Shown: positions 45,167 to 54,520, counted from the first letter of the stretch. The stretch: DNA of 64,000 nt from Salinibacter altiplanensis (GCF_002894645.1 NZ_NCQY01000030.1:62001-126000), one strand, 5' to 3'. Notes: generated from the letters alone by a model not told the origin. Numbers and translations: made by a program.

Positions 45167-46846
45167 TCACTCGATGTCGTACTCGTCGAGGCGGCGGTAC
45201 AGGGTCGCCCGACTGATCCCGAGCAGCTCGGCGGCCTCGGTGCGGTTGCCGTCGGTTTGCTCGAGGGCCGCCCGGATGCGTTCGGCTTCCTCGGAGGCCG
45301 ACGGGGCGGAGGGGGACGCGTCCCGAATCTCGGGGGGAAGGTCGCCCGCCCGGAGCACATCGCCGGACGCGCGGATGAGGGCCGCCTCCAGTGCATTTTG
45401 CAGTTCGCGCACGTTGCCCGGCCAGTCGTAGTTGAGCAGGCGGCGGAGGGCCTCGTTGCCGACGCGGTCGACCTCCGCCCCCGTGCGGGCCCGGATTTCA
45501 CGAAGGAAGGTGCGCACCAGAAGGGGCAGATCGGACCGGCGCTCGCGGAGGGGCGGGAGGGGGACGCGGGCGATCCGAATCCGGTACAGCAGGTCTTGTC
45601 GAAACCGGTTGGCCTCCACCTCGTCGTCGAGGGTTCGGTGCGTGGCGGCCACGATGCGGACGTCGACCGGGCGGGCCTCTGTCTCCCCGAGCCGCGTGAC
45701 GGCCTCTTCTTCGAGCACCCGCAAGAGCTGCCGCTGCACGTCGAGCGGGATGTCGCCGATCTCGTCGAGGAAAAGCGTGCCCCCGTCGGCTGCCTCGAAG
45801 TACCCCTCTCGGTCCTCGGTCGCCCCCGTGAAGGCGCCCTTCCGGTGCCCGAAGAGGCGGCTGCCGGCAAGGTCGGGGTTGAGGGCGGCGCAGTTGACGG
45901 TGACGAACGGACCGTTTGCCCGCGGGCTCTCGTCGTGGATGGCCCGGGCGGCGAGCTCCTTCCCACTGCCCGTCTCGCCCTGGATGAGTACCGTGGTCTT
46001 AACCTCGGCGACGGACCGAATCTGCTCGTAGGCGTCCTGCATCGGGGCACTCTTGCCGACGAGGTCGTGGAACTGAGACCGGTCGTCCAGCATGCGCCGG
46101 AGCTCATGGACCTCCGTCACGTCGTAGAACACTAGGATGTGACGCTCGTCGTCGCGCGGGTCGTCGCGCACGTCGATCTCGACGCGGTATGACGTGCCAT
46201 CGTCGTGGGCAAGGGGGGCGGTGATGGGCTCGTCGGCGTCGGCCGTGCCCTCCATCCGGGGCCGGAGTGCCTCCAGGGTTTCGTCGTCGACGGGGAGGAG
46301 ATCGGCCCACGAGGTGCCGATGGCCGCCTCGGACGAGACCCCAAGCAGGCGGGCGGCCGGGTCGCTTAAGAACCGAAGGTGCCCCGTCGCGTCGATGAGG
46401 GCCGTGCCCTGGCGAAGCCCGTTTAGGAGCTGGCGGAGGTCGTCGTGGGCCCGCTCTACGCGGTGCTGCAGGGCGTGGGTCTGCAGGGCCACCTCCACCG
46501 CGGCGTAGATCTCCCGTTCGTTGAACGGCTTCACGACGTAGCCGAACGGTGTCGTGTCGGTCGCCCGCTGAAGGGTCTCGTCGTCGCTGTAGGCGGTGAC
46601 GAACACCACGGGAAGGGGATGATTCCCCCGAATGGTGCGGGCCGCCTCCACGCCGTCCATCGGGCCGTCGAGGTGCACGTCCATCAGCACCAGGTCGAGA
46701 TCGGTCTCGTCTGCCCGGTCGATCGCCGCGGCGCCGGTCATCACGTGGGCCACGATGGTGTAGCCGAGCTCCTCCAGGTGATCCTCCAGCTCCATGGCGA
46801 CGGCGAACTCGTCCTCCACGATCAGGATGCGGGGTGGGGGCGGCAT
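45167..46846 (-). CDS. Sigma-54-dependent response regulator (REC-PAS-AAA+-Fis)
   Basis: The 559-residue regulator has a receiver domain (about 5-120) with phospho-acceptor Asp in LDLVLMDVHLDG and Lys in FGYVVKPFNERE. A PAS-like domain follows (about 135-255), then an AAA+ domain (about 270-490) with Walker A GETGSGKELAARAIH and the sigma-54 contact loop KGAFTGATEDREGYF. A C-terminal Fis-type helix-turn-helix completes it (AAELLGISRATLYRRLDEY). It should activate sigma-54 promoters after phosphorylation. It starts 3 bp after the stop of the upstream histidine kinase, its probable partner. The targets are unknown. Confidence 0.95.
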   Translation of the reverse strand: MPPPPRILIVEDEFAVAMELEDHLEELGYTIVAHVMTGAAAIDRADETDLDLVLMDVHLDGPMDGVEAARTIRGNHPLPVVFVTAYSDDETLQRATDTTPFGYVVKPFNEREIYAAVEVALQTHALQHRVERAHDDLRQLLNGLRQGTALIDATGHLRFLSDPAARLLGVSSEAAIGTSWADLLPVDDETLEALRPRMEGTADADEPITAPLAHDDGTSYRVEIDVRDDPRDDERHILVFYDVTEVHELRRMLDDRSQFHDLVGKSAPMQDAYEQIRSVAEVKTTVLIQGETGSGKELAARAIHDESPRANGPFVTVNCAALNPDLAGSRLFGHRKGAFTGATEDREGYFEAADGGTLFLDEIGDIPLDVQRQLLRVLEEEAVTRLGETEARPVDVRIVAATHRTLDDEVEANRFRQDLLYRIRIARVPLPPLRERRSDLPLLVRTFLREIRARTGAEVDRVGNEALRRLLNYDWPGNVRELQNALEAALIRASGDVLRAGDLPPEIRDASPSAPSASEEAERIRAALEQTDGNRTEAAELLGISRATLYRRLDEYDIE

Positions 46847-46849
46847 GAA

Positions 46850-48187
46850 TCAGTTGGACGGATTCGTGGGGAACGCGATCGTAACGGTTACGCCGTCGTC
46901 GAGGTCGGTGGAGAGGGTGCCCCGAAGCTGACGCGTCAGCCCGTGGACCAGCCGGAGCCCGAGGCGTCCGTTCTCGTCGAGCCCGTCCGCGCCGCGGCCA
47001 TCGTCCGCCACGGTCAGCCGCGCGGTGCCCTCGTCGGCGCGGAACGTAACGGCGACGGTGCCGGACCGGCCCTCCGGAAAGGCGTGCTCGAGGGCGTTTG
47101 TGACAAGCTCGTTTACGATGAGGCCGGACGGAATGGCCTGATCCACGGAGAGTGGCTGGGTGTCGGCCGCCAGGGTGCGATCGATGTGGGCGGTCCGGTG
47201 CGACCGGAAGAGGTCATCCAGAAGCCCCTCAAGGTACGCGTCAAACTCGATCCGCGCCAGGTCGTCGGACTGGTAAAGCTGCTCGTGGATGGACGCCATG
47301 GAGCGGATGCGGTCCTGCGTCTCCGTGAACCGATCCTCGATTGCCGGGCTTTCCACGTCGCGGGCCTGGGCGTTCAGCAGGCTTGAAATGACCTGTAGGT
47401 TGTTTTTGACGCGGTGGTGGATCTCGTGGAGAAGAACCTCCTTTTCCTCCAGGGAGCGCCGCAGCTTCTCTTCGGCGGCCTTTCGCTCCGAGATGTCCTG
47501 CGCCACGCACACGAGCGTGCCCTGCGTGGCGTCTGCTCGCTCCAGGGCCGACCGGGAGACGAGGACGGTCCGTTCGGGGCCGTCCGTGGGGGTGAGGGTG
47601 CATTCGACTGGGCCCTCGGCGGAGGACGCCAACGGATCTATGTCGAAGTGATTGCCGAGCGCCGTTCCGCGCAGGGCCGATGCCGAGCGGCCAAGGGCCT
47701 GTGCGGCGGCCGCGTTGGCCCGGCGGATGCGCCCGTCGGTGTCGACCACGAACAACAGCTCCGCCATGGAGTCGAGTACGGCCTGCAGGTAGTCCCGCGA
47801 GACCGTCTGCTGGCTGAGCGTGGTGGTCATTTGGTCCAAAGCCCGGGCCAGTCGCCGGAGTTCATCGTCCGGGTCGACCGAGACCTGAGCGTCAAGGCGA
47901 CCCGTGCGGACCTGCTCCACGGCGTCCTGGAGGACCTGGAGGGACTGCCGGAACGATGCGAGCAGCCAATGCCCCGCAGCCGCGGCCCCGAGCGCAAGGA
48001 CGCCCGTGACGCCGCCGACGAGCCAGAGGCTCCGGCGGAGCAGGGTGTCGAGCTCGGGGGCTTCGGCCAGAAACGGTGTCGCTCCGACCTGCACGTACCA
48101 GAGGGCCAGCCCCGCGACGCTTCCCATCACCACGGTCCCGAGGGCGAGACCAATCACCACCAATAAAATCCTACGCCGGAAAGACAT
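46850..48187 (-). CDS. Membrane sensor histidine kinase (HAMP-PAS-HisKA_2)
   Basis: This is a 445-residue kinase with two membrane helices (about 5-30 and 50-75) around a short periplasmic loop. A HAMP linker and a PAS domain follow, with YLQAVLDSMAELLFVVDTDG opening the latter. The catalytic core is of the HisKA_2/HWE-like type: the phospho-acceptor His is in LHEIHHRVKNNLQVISSLL, and the ATPase part has IVNELVTNALEHAFPEG and LTVADDGRGAD. The ATG at 48187 is chosen; the open frame upstream to 48379 lacks coding character. The short loop suggests it senses the membrane or a small ligand. It is coupled to the sigma-54 activator gene downstream. Confidence 0.93.
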   Translation of the reverse strand: MSFRRRILLVVIGLALGTVVMGSVAGLALWYVQVGATPFLAEAPELDTLLRRSLWLVGGVTGVLALGAAAAGHWLLASFRQSLQVLQDAVEQVRTGRLDAQVSVDPDDELRRLARALDQMTTTLSQQTVSRDYLQAVLDSMAELLFVVDTDGRIRRANAAAAQALGRSASALRGTALGNHFDIDPLASSAEGPVECTLTPTDGPERTVLVSRSALERADATQGTLVCVAQDISERKAAEEKLRRSLEEKEVLLHEIHHRVKNNLQVISSLLNAQARDVESPAIEDRFTETQDRIRSMASIHEQLYQSDDLARIEFDAYLEGLLDDLFRSHRTAHIDRTLAADTQPLSVDQAIPSGLIVNELVTNALEHAFPEGRSGTVAVTFRADEGTARLTVADDGRGADGLDENGRLGLRLVHGLTRQLRGTLSTDLDDGVTVTIAFPTNPSN

Positions 48188-48423
48188 ATTGGCCAATGGG
48201 TTGCGTAAGATCGCGTCGGTCCTATTCAAATCACGGGCCAGTTGGTCCGCCCCCGTCCCCATTTCAGGACGTCCGCAGCAGGAAACACGAACGCTTCGCC
48301 CGCAGGCATCGTCTCGTGAACGAGAGCGAGGTGTCTCACGCGACACACCGGTGAAACACGAGCCGCCCAATCCCGACACACAGTCCCTTCACAGCCCACC
48401 CAAGGTCGCAGAATCAGTCCCAC

Positions 48424-48459
48424 TTTGACTGTCTAAAAAAGCGATTCTGTTTATCTTTA
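48424..48459 (+). promoter_or_regulatory. Possible Bacteroidota-type promoter
   Basis: TTTG at 48424 and TATCTTTA at 48452 resemble the -33 TTTG / -7 TAnnTTTG elements of Bacteroidota promoters. The spacing of 24 nt is somewhat longer than usual. It lies about 105 bp before the acidic lipoprotein start, in an AT-rich patch. Confidence 0.3.
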
Positions 48460-48564
48460 ATGAAGGTTTGTGGAGAAAATGTGAAGTGGTGCGGGTCTTG
48501 ATCATCGTACAGGGTGACACGCCTGCACGAAGGCAATCCACGATCCACACACCAAACTGAAGGC

Positions 48565-49803
48565 ATGCCCATGTCCCTCTCCCGCTTCCATTCCAACGAG
48601 TCCTTCTTGCATCTCATACGCCATCTTGGCGGACTCCTGGTCCTCGGGGGGCTCGCGTTGGGCCTCGTGGCCTGCGACGGAAGCACGGTGGCGGGACCGG
48701 ACGGGTCCGAGGCCGACGCGCCCGTCTCGATGGCTTTCTCGGACGGCACCGCGTCCGACGGCACTGCGTCGACGCGCAAGGCCGCATCGGGTCAGCGAAC
48801 CCTCATTGACCCAGACGGCAATCAGCTCCGTCTCGACCGGGTAGAGATGGTCGTCCGTGAGATTGAACTGGACCGCGCCAACGGCGATGAGAATTGCGCC
48901 CCAGAGAATCGTCCAGACGCGGACGAGGACGGTTGCGCCGAGGTCGAGTCCGGCCCCGTTCTCGTCTCGCTTCCGCTGGACGGAGATGCGCCCGCCGTGG
49001 TCGTCGATACGACGTTGCCTACTGGACGCTGGGAGGAAGTCGAGTTTGACGTACACAAGCCCGAGGCGGAGTCCTCAACGCCCGGCTTTCTGGAGGGGAC
49101 GGACTTTCCGCTGGAGACGAGCATTCGGGTTCAAGGACGCTATACACCGGCCGGCGCGGCGGCCCAAGACTTCACGTACACGAGTGATCTCAACGCCGAG
49201 CGGGAACTTGCGTTCGAACCGCCCTTGGAGGTCACCGCGGACAACACCAATAACGTCACGTTCTCGGTGAACGTCGATGCCTGGTTTCGGCGGGCCGACA
49301 GTACGCTGGTCAACCCGGCACGAGTGACCGATGAGAGCTCCTTCGGGGAGGTTGTGGAGGAGAACATCGAGTCTTCCATTGAGGGCTTCGAGGACGATGA
49401 CCGAGACGGGAGGGACGATGAAGAAGAAAATGAAGAAGACGAAGAGGACGAAGAGGAGGACGAAAACGAGATTGAGATTGAGACGGCCCTTGAGAACGTC
49501 GGCCCGGATTCGGACGCCACCGGCGAAGTGAAGTTCGAGAAGGATGCCAACGAGACGGAGTTCAAGGTTGAGGTCGAAGACCTGACGACGGGCACCTACG
49601 ACGTCGTGGTCGCCGATACGACGCGCGGGGAGCTCGACGTCACGGGTGACGAGGGCGAAGCGGAGGTTGAATTCCGCCGTCCGTCGGAGGAGGGCCATCC
49701 CCCGCTCGACTTCGACCCGCGTGGTCAGCGTGTCGTGGTGCAACGGAACGGCAGCTCGTACCTGGAGGGGACCATGCCTACCACGGGCGATCAGGACGAG
49801 TAG
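48565..49803 (+). CDS. Acidic lipoprotein with Asp/Glu-rich tract
   Basis: The 412-residue protein has a signal peptide ending in lipobox GLVAC (GLALGLVACDGSTVAG). Beta-rich modules follow, including TLPTGRWEEVEFDVHKPEAE and VTADNTNNVTFSVNVDAWF, which recall DUF4382-like surface lipoproteins. Residues about 270-305 are a run of almost only Asp and Glu, framed by DDDRDGRDDEEEN. This tract could bind Ca2+ or Mg2+ or simply reflect salt adaptation. The C-terminal third is again beta-sheet. A second ATG at 48571 is possible. Two hairpins follow the gene. Confidence 0.75.
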   Translation: MPMSLSRFHSNESFLHLIRHLGGLLVLGGLALGLVACDGSTVAGPDGSEADAPVSMAFSDGTASDGTASTRKAASGQRTLIDPDGNQLRLDRVEMVVREIELDRANGDENCAPENRPDADEDGCAEVESGPVLVSLPLDGDAPAVVVDTTLPTGRWEEVEFDVHKPEAESSTPGFLEGTDFPLETSIRVQGRYTPAGAAAQDFTYTSDLNAERELAFEPPLEVTADNTNNVTFSVNVDAWFRRADSTLVNPARVTDESSFGEVVEENIESSIEGFEDDDRDGRDDEEENEEDEEDEEEDENEIEIETALENVGPDSDATGEVKFEKDANETEFKVEVEDLTTGTYDVVVADTTRGELDVTGDEGEAEVEFRRPSEEGHPPLDFDPRGQRVVVQRNGSSYLEGTMPTTGDQDE

Positions 49804-49825
49804 GCGGACAAGCGATCAAGAACGC

Positions 49826-49919
49826 GGCCTCTCCCGAAAAGGATGCGCTCGACCGAAGGAGAGGCCCCTAGGCGCCTTCACAGATCAGCACTGCGGGGGT
49901 TGCAACCCTCCCCCCAGTG
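49826..49919 (+). terminator. Two consecutive hairpins after the acidic lipoprotein gene
   Basis: A perfect 9-bp stem GGCCTCTCC / GGAGAGGCC (49826-49866) is followed by a second hairpin, CACTG-GGGGG / CCCCC-CAGTG with one bulge (49889-49919), and then TTCTGTAT. There is no strong U-run, so termination is likely but not certain. Confidence 0.45.
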
Positions 49920-49975
49920 TTCTGTATAGCCCCTTGGTTCGCTCGAAGTGCTTCCCGGCTTTCTCAACTGAATGC

Positions 49976-50524
49976 ATGCGCCGGATTGGTTTACTCCCTG
50001 CCTTGGGCTGGCTGATCATGGGGGGAGCGTTGCTTTTGGGCAGCGCGTCTGGGGTCCAGGCTCAGACGCCGACCTCCTGTGATACCAGCTTCGCACAGGC
50101 GCAAGAGGCATATTACGCCGCAGAATTCGAGGCCGCCGTGGCTCGTCTTCGGCCCTGTGCGCAGGAGCGAACGCTGCCGGACTCGGTGCGAACCCGCATG
50201 TACCGGCTGCTCGGTTTCGTGTATCTTGGTCAAAACGACGAGACCGCGGCCCGGCGGGCCGTCGAAAGCCTGCTCGACCTGCAGCCAGAGTATGCGCCGG
50301 ATCCTGCGCAGGACCGGCCTGACTTTGTTGCTCTCGTGGAGCAGGCGAAGAAGCGACGGCGGGCCCGGGCCGAGGCCCAGGAGGATGAGAACCGCCGCTG
50401 GCTCCGGTGGACCCTCGGGGCCGCGGCGGCCGCCCTCGGCACGGCCGCGGTGCTTTTGATCGGGGGCGACGACTCGGGCGATGGGTCTGAGCCTCTATCC
50501 CCGCCGCCACCGCCCCCGGAGTAG
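49976..50524 (+). CDS. Secreted small protein with C-terminal membrane anchor
   Basis: The 182-residue product opens with a signal peptide (LLPALGWLIMGGALLLGSAS, cleaved near VQA-QT). A helical region has TPR-like character (AQEAYYAAEFEAAVARLRPC, then LGFVYLGQNDETAARRAVES). It ends with a basic stretch, a membrane-like segment (LGAAAAALGTAAVLLIGG) and a poly-Pro tail. This layout suggests a periplasmic helper anchored at its C-terminus. It is followed 44 bp later by the sorting-domain protein gene and may be co-transcribed. No named family is recognised. Confidence 0.65.
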   Translation: MRRIGLLPALGWLIMGGALLLGSASGVQAQTPTSCDTSFAQAQEAYYAAEFEAAVARLRPCAQERTLPDSVRTRMYRLLGFVYLGQNDETAARRAVESLLDLQPEYAPDPAQDRPDFVALVEQAKKRRRARAEAQEDENRRWLRWTLGAAAAALGTAAVLLIGGDDSGDGSEPLSPPPPPPE

Positions 50525-50568
50525 ACCAATTGCATCATGTTGCCATGCGCCCATGCATTGACCCTCAA

Positions 50569-52596
50569 ATGACTGGTCGGCTGCTCATTTTTTTAGGGCT
50601 GGTTGTTCCCCTCGGGGCCGTAGCGCAGGTCCCCGATGGCCTTGAGGTTGCCCCGGGCAACCAGGAGAATACGTTGACCTGGGACGCCCCAACGGGGCTA
50701 GATGACGACGAGACGGTGGTGTGCTACGGGCTGTACCGGGACACGGCGGAGATCCCCTCCACCGACCCGGAGGAGCAATCCGAAAAACGGATTGAGGGGG
50801 TGGGGGCAACCGAGGGGACTCCTCCGACCTACACTGATACCGGCCTGTCGGAGGGGCAAGAATATTACTATCGGGTGGCGGCCGAGGTCGTCGAGACGGA
50901 AGACCTTCCTGCTTCGTGCGGGGACGCGGTTACGAAGGTTTCGTCACTATCGAATGAGGGGTCGGCCACCCCGCTATTCCTCGAGCTCACCGAGCCGTCC
51001 CCGCCGGCCGCCCCTGACCCGGTCGACGCAGGCACGGCCGTTGATGTGACGGTGGATGTGAGAAGCCTGCCGTCCGAGGCAGACGTGCAGCTCCGGTACC
51101 GAGAGGGAGGAGAGTCGACGTTCGTCCAAAAAGAAATGCAAGGGGATGAGGAGCGCACGAGGACCATTCCTGAGTCTCGCGTTACCCTTCGCGGACTCGA
51201 ATACGTTGTTGAGGTCCGAGGTGGAGATACGACCCTGGCACAGGCCCCGACCAGTGGTCCGACGTCGATCCGGGTCGAGGGAGAGGTGACTCCCCCCCAG
51301 CAAGCTAGCGGTATGTACCGGATCGTGTCGGTTCCAACCCAGCTTGATGATTCAGGTCTGTCAAACGTATTCGGGCCGCTGCTCCCGTACGACCCGTCGG
51401 AGTGGCGGCTCTTCTCGATTGGCCCCAGCGGCCTCACGGCAGATGGCGGCTACGTGGAGCAAAATGACGTGGAAAGAGCGTCCCTGGAGACGGGCGAAGC
51501 ACTGTGGTTTATCCGTGCGTCTGATGAGTCCGATGAGGCCCTGGCTTCGCTCAACGGCACGTCGATTCCCGTAGACCAGCCTCACGAGAGTGGACTGGAC
51601 GAGGGCTGGAACCTAATTGGCAACCCATTTGCGTTCGACGTGCCGATGAGCCAGGTCCGTGTCGAGAACACAGCCGGAACGCTCGAAGACGTGCTCGGCT
51701 ACGACGGGGAGGATTTCGTCAACCAGAAGGACGGCGTGCTGGAGCCCTACCGGGGATACCTTGTCTACCTCTCCGGTGGGCAGAACGGAACGCTCGTCGT
51801 TGACCCGAGCCCAGAAGAACTGTCCGCCCTCACCTCGTCGGCACGGGCCCCGGACCCGCGGTGGGCGGTCGACCTGTCGGCCCGGGTGGGACAGGCGCGC
51901 GATGCGATGAACACGTTCGGGACGGCCCCGAACGCAACGGACGGCGTGGAGGCAGCAGACGGGCGGGAGCCCCCGCCCATCGGCGATTACGTCTCCCTCA
52001 GCTTTCGCGCCCCGTCGCAGGAGGGCGAGCTCTGGCGTGACATGCGCTCGACGGGCGGCGGTCTCCGCACCTGGACGGCCAACGTTCGGACCAACGTGTC
52101 CGGGTTGATCACCATAAGTGCATCGGACGTCTCGTCGGTGCCCGACGATCAGTCGGTGTGGCTCGTGGACCCGGCGCTGGACCAAGCCCAAAACCTGCGG
52201 GAGTCGCCGACGTACCGCTTTCCGGCGCCCGAGGAGGGCGACGCCCGGTCCCTTCGGGTTCTCGTCGGGCCCCCCGCGGCGGTGCAGCGGCGACTGGGGC
52301 GAGATGCGGATCGGCCGGAGCGCGTCGAGCTCCTGCCTAGCGTGCCCCACCCAGTGCGCAGCCATGCCACCTTCCGATACCAGGTCCCCGAGCGCACCCG
52401 AGCCACCCTGGAGCTGTACGATCTGCTGGGGCGGCGCGTGGCTACGCTCATTGACGACAAGTCCGTCGGCCCCGGCACCCACACCCACGCGTGGACCCGC
52501 CAGAACACCGGGGGGGCCCTCTCCAGTGGGGCCTACCTGCTTCGCCTGCAGGCCGGAGGCGTCACGCGGACCCGTCGCCTCGTCATCATGCAGTAG
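50569..52596 (+). CDS. Secreted protein with T9SS-type C-terminal sorting domain
   Basis: The 675-residue protein starts with a signal peptide (LLIFLGLVVPLGAVAQ). A fibronectin type III-like module follows (about 20-130, with LTWDAPTGLDDDETVVCYGL), then a second beta-module (about 135-230) and a long beta-rich middle. The last 80 residues fit a type A T9SS sorting domain: ELYDLLGRRVATLIDDKSVG, then GGALSSGAYLLRLQAGG, ending in a short basic strand. This predicts export through the type IX system and attachment to the surface. The start MTGRLLIFLG was chosen for its signal peptide. It is convergent with the Ser/Thr kinase gene after 19 bp. Confidence 0.83.
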   Translation: MTGRLLIFLGLVVPLGAVAQVPDGLEVAPGNQENTLTWDAPTGLDDDETVVCYGLYRDTAEIPSTDPEEQSEKRIEGVGATEGTPPTYTDTGLSEGQEYYYRVAAEVVETEDLPASCGDAVTKVSSLSNEGSATPLFLELTEPSPPAAPDPVDAGTAVDVTVDVRSLPSEADVQLRYREGGESTFVQKEMQGDEERTRTIPESRVTLRGLEYVVEVRGGDTTLAQAPTSGPTSIRVEGEVTPPQQASGMYRIVSVPTQLDDSGLSNVFGPLLPYDPSEWRLFSIGPSGLTADGGYVEQNDVERASLETGEALWFIRASDESDEALASLNGTSIPVDQPHESGLDEGWNLIGNPFAFDVPMSQVRVENTAGTLEDVLGYDGEDFVNQKDGVLEPYRGYLVYLSGGQNGTLVVDPSPEELSALTSSARAPDPRWAVDLSARVGQARDAMNTFGTAPNATDGVEAADGREPPPIGDYVSLSFRAPSQEGELWRDMRSTGGGLRTWTANVRTNVSGLITISASDVSSVPDDQSVWLVDPALDQAQNLRESPTYRFPAPEEGDARSLRVLVGPPAAVQRRLGRDADRPERVELLPSVPHPVRSHATFRYQVPERTRATLELYDLLGRRVATLIDDKSVGPGTHTHAWTRQNTGGALSSGAYLLRLQAGGVTRTRRLVIMQ

Positions 52597-52615
52597 CCAT
52601 TGGGGCGAGAGCGGT

Positions 52616-54520
52616 TCATTCGGGCCTCGGGGCCAACTCGAATACGAGCGGCGTGTCCATGCCCGGTTCGATCCGGACCGTGCGTTCGGCCGGGGCGCGG
52701 CCCTCCTTCGCGACGCGGATGACGCGCTCCCCCACCCGAAGCGTCAGGCGCTGTGGGGTGTATCCGACCGTGTCGCCGTCCACCGTGACGGTGGCATTGG
52801 GGAGCGGAGGGCCGTCTGGCGCACGGGCCGTGACCGCGCTCTCGACACGCTCGGTGAAGTCGACCGTGCGCTCGTATGTCTCTCCCGGATCGAGCGTTAC
52901 CTCCATCGCCCAGCGGCCAAGACTGGACGTGACTGTGACCTGGTGGGGGCCCGGCGACAACGAATCGACCACGAGCCCGTCCGCTCCGGGGGATCGGGGG
53001 GCTCCGTCGATGCGCACCTCGCCGTCGGGACGGGCGCCCAGCCGCACCACGGCGGGCCGAGGGAGAAGCGTCGACGACACGACGGCGGTGTCGTTCCCCG
53101 CCACCGACACGGTCGTCTCCTGGGCGCGGTGGTCGTCCCGGTCCAGAAGGAGCCGATACGTGCCGGGCGCCAGGTCGTTGACCGTCAAGGGCGTGCGCCC
53201 AACCGTCTGCCCGTCGAGGCGTGCCGTCGCCCCGTCCGGGTCCGACCGGATCGTAACGGTCCCTGTCGCTGGCTCGGGGGAGGAAGATGGCTCATCGTTC
53301 GGGGCGGAGGCTTCGGGGGACGTTGCCCCGGACGTGTCGCCGGACGGAGCAGGTGGGGGAGGCTCCCCCTCCGACAAGGCGTCCGCTGACGGGTCTGGCT
53401 CCTCCGACGGGGCCTCATCGTCGGACGATGCAGCGGCGGGGGACGACGCCTCCGCCGGGGGCTCTTCCGCCTCGCCAGAAAAGCGTCCTGCGTCGTCCGC
53501 TGCCGTTCGGGTCGTTCCTGGGGGCGCCGGGCCTGCGGCGGAGAGCACCGGCAGGCCGAGGGTGGCCCGCACCCCGGCGTATGTGCCCATCAGTACCAGG
53601 AGGGTCCCCACTGCCAGGCCGGCCCACTGCCAAGACGTGAAGGCGGCGTCAGGGGAGGCCGGGGCATCCGGCGTGAGGAGCGGCTCCTCGTCTGCGGTCT
53701 GCGGGGCGGGCAGCCGGGCCAGGGTGGCCTGGGCGTCGGGTGGGCGAGCGGCCGGGCCTTTCGATAACAGGTCGAGCACCACCTGCTCCACTGCCGGGGG
53801 CACCGCCGGCGCGTAGGTCGACGGAGGCGGAAACGAGGCGTCCACGATCGCCCGCTGAACGACGAAGTCGCTTTCGGACCGGTCGAAGGGGAGCCGCCCG
53901 GTCAGCACCTCGTAGGCGACGAGGCCGACGGTGAAGAGGTCGCTGGCGGCATCTACGTTCTGGAGGCCCTTCACCTGTTCCGGCGACATGTACGCGACGG
54001 TGCCGAGTTGGTCGTGCGTCGCCGTCAGGTCGGCGTCGGACGCCAGAATCTTAGCCAGGCCGAAGTCTGTGATTACCGCCTGCCCGTCGGTGTCGATGAG
54101 GATGTTGCTGGGCTTGAGGTCGCGGTGCAGCACCCCTGAGGCGTGGGCGTGCCCCACGGCAGTGAGCACCTGTCGGAGGAGCGACAGGGCCTGTGGGGGC
54201 TCCAGCCGGCCCCGCCGCCGCAACATGGTCTCCAGCGAAGGCCCCTCGACGTGCTCCATCACGAAAAACAGGGCCTCCCCCGTCTCGCGAAGGGTGTACA
54301 CGTCGACAATTCCGTCCGCGTCCAGGCGGGCCAGCGCCTTGGCCTCCTCCCGGAATCGGCGCACGAAGGTGTCGTCGTCGGCCAGGTGGGGCGCGATGAC
54401 CTTAAGGGCGACGGTTTTTTCGAGCGCCTGGTCGGTGGCCCGGTACACGGTGCCCATGCCGCCCCGGCCAATGACCGCTTCCAGGCGGTAGCCGTCCAGG
54501 ATGTCGCCGGGGTCAGGCAT
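52616..54520 (-). CDS. Membrane Ser/Thr protein kinase with C-terminal PEGA domains
   Basis: The 634-residue protein has a Hanks-type kinase domain (about 10-265): glycine loop IGRGGMGTVYRA, Lys in KTVALKVIAP, catalytic loop GVLHRDLKPSNILI and DFGLAKIL. Then come a membrane helix (about 297-318, WAGLAVGTLLVLMGTY) and an acidic Ser/Pro/Glu linker. The C-terminal part contains PEGA-type beta modules (GTVTIRSDPDGATARLDGQT, then TPLTVNDLAPGTYRLLL). PEGA domains are surface- or periplasm-facing and often linked to S-layer or cell-wall structures. The kinase probably reports envelope state to cytosolic targets. It may monitor the neighbouring secreted proteins; this is inference. Confidence 0.93.
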   Translation of the reverse strand: MPDPGDILDGYRLEAVIGRGGMGTVYRATDQALEKTVALKVIAPHLADDDTFVRRFREEAKALARLDADGIVDVYTLRETGEALFFVMEHVEGPSLETMLRRRGRLEPPQALSLLRQVLTAVGHAHASGVLHRDLKPSNILIDTDGQAVITDFGLAKILASDADLTATHDQLGTVAYMSPEQVKGLQNVDAASDLFTVGLVAYEVLTGRLPFDRSESDFVVQRAIVDASFPPPSTYAPAVPPAVEQVVLDLLSKGPAARPPDAQATLARLPAPQTADEEPLLTPDAPASPDAAFTSWQWAGLAVGTLLVLMGTYAGVRATLGLPVLSAAGPAPPGTTRTAADDAGRFSGEAEEPPAEASSPAAASSDDEAPSEEPDPSADALSEGEPPPPAPSGDTSGATSPEASAPNDEPSSSPEPATGTVTIRSDPDGATARLDGQTVGRTPLTVNDLAPGTYRLLLDRDDHRAQETTVSVAGNDTAVVSSTLLPRPAVVRLGARPDGEVRIDGAPRSPGADGLVVDSLSPGPHQVTVTSSLGRWAMEVTLDPGETYERTVDFTERVESAVTARAPDGPPLPNATVTVDGDTVGYTPQRLTLRVGERVIRVAKEGRAPAERTVRIEPGMDTPLVFELAPRPE

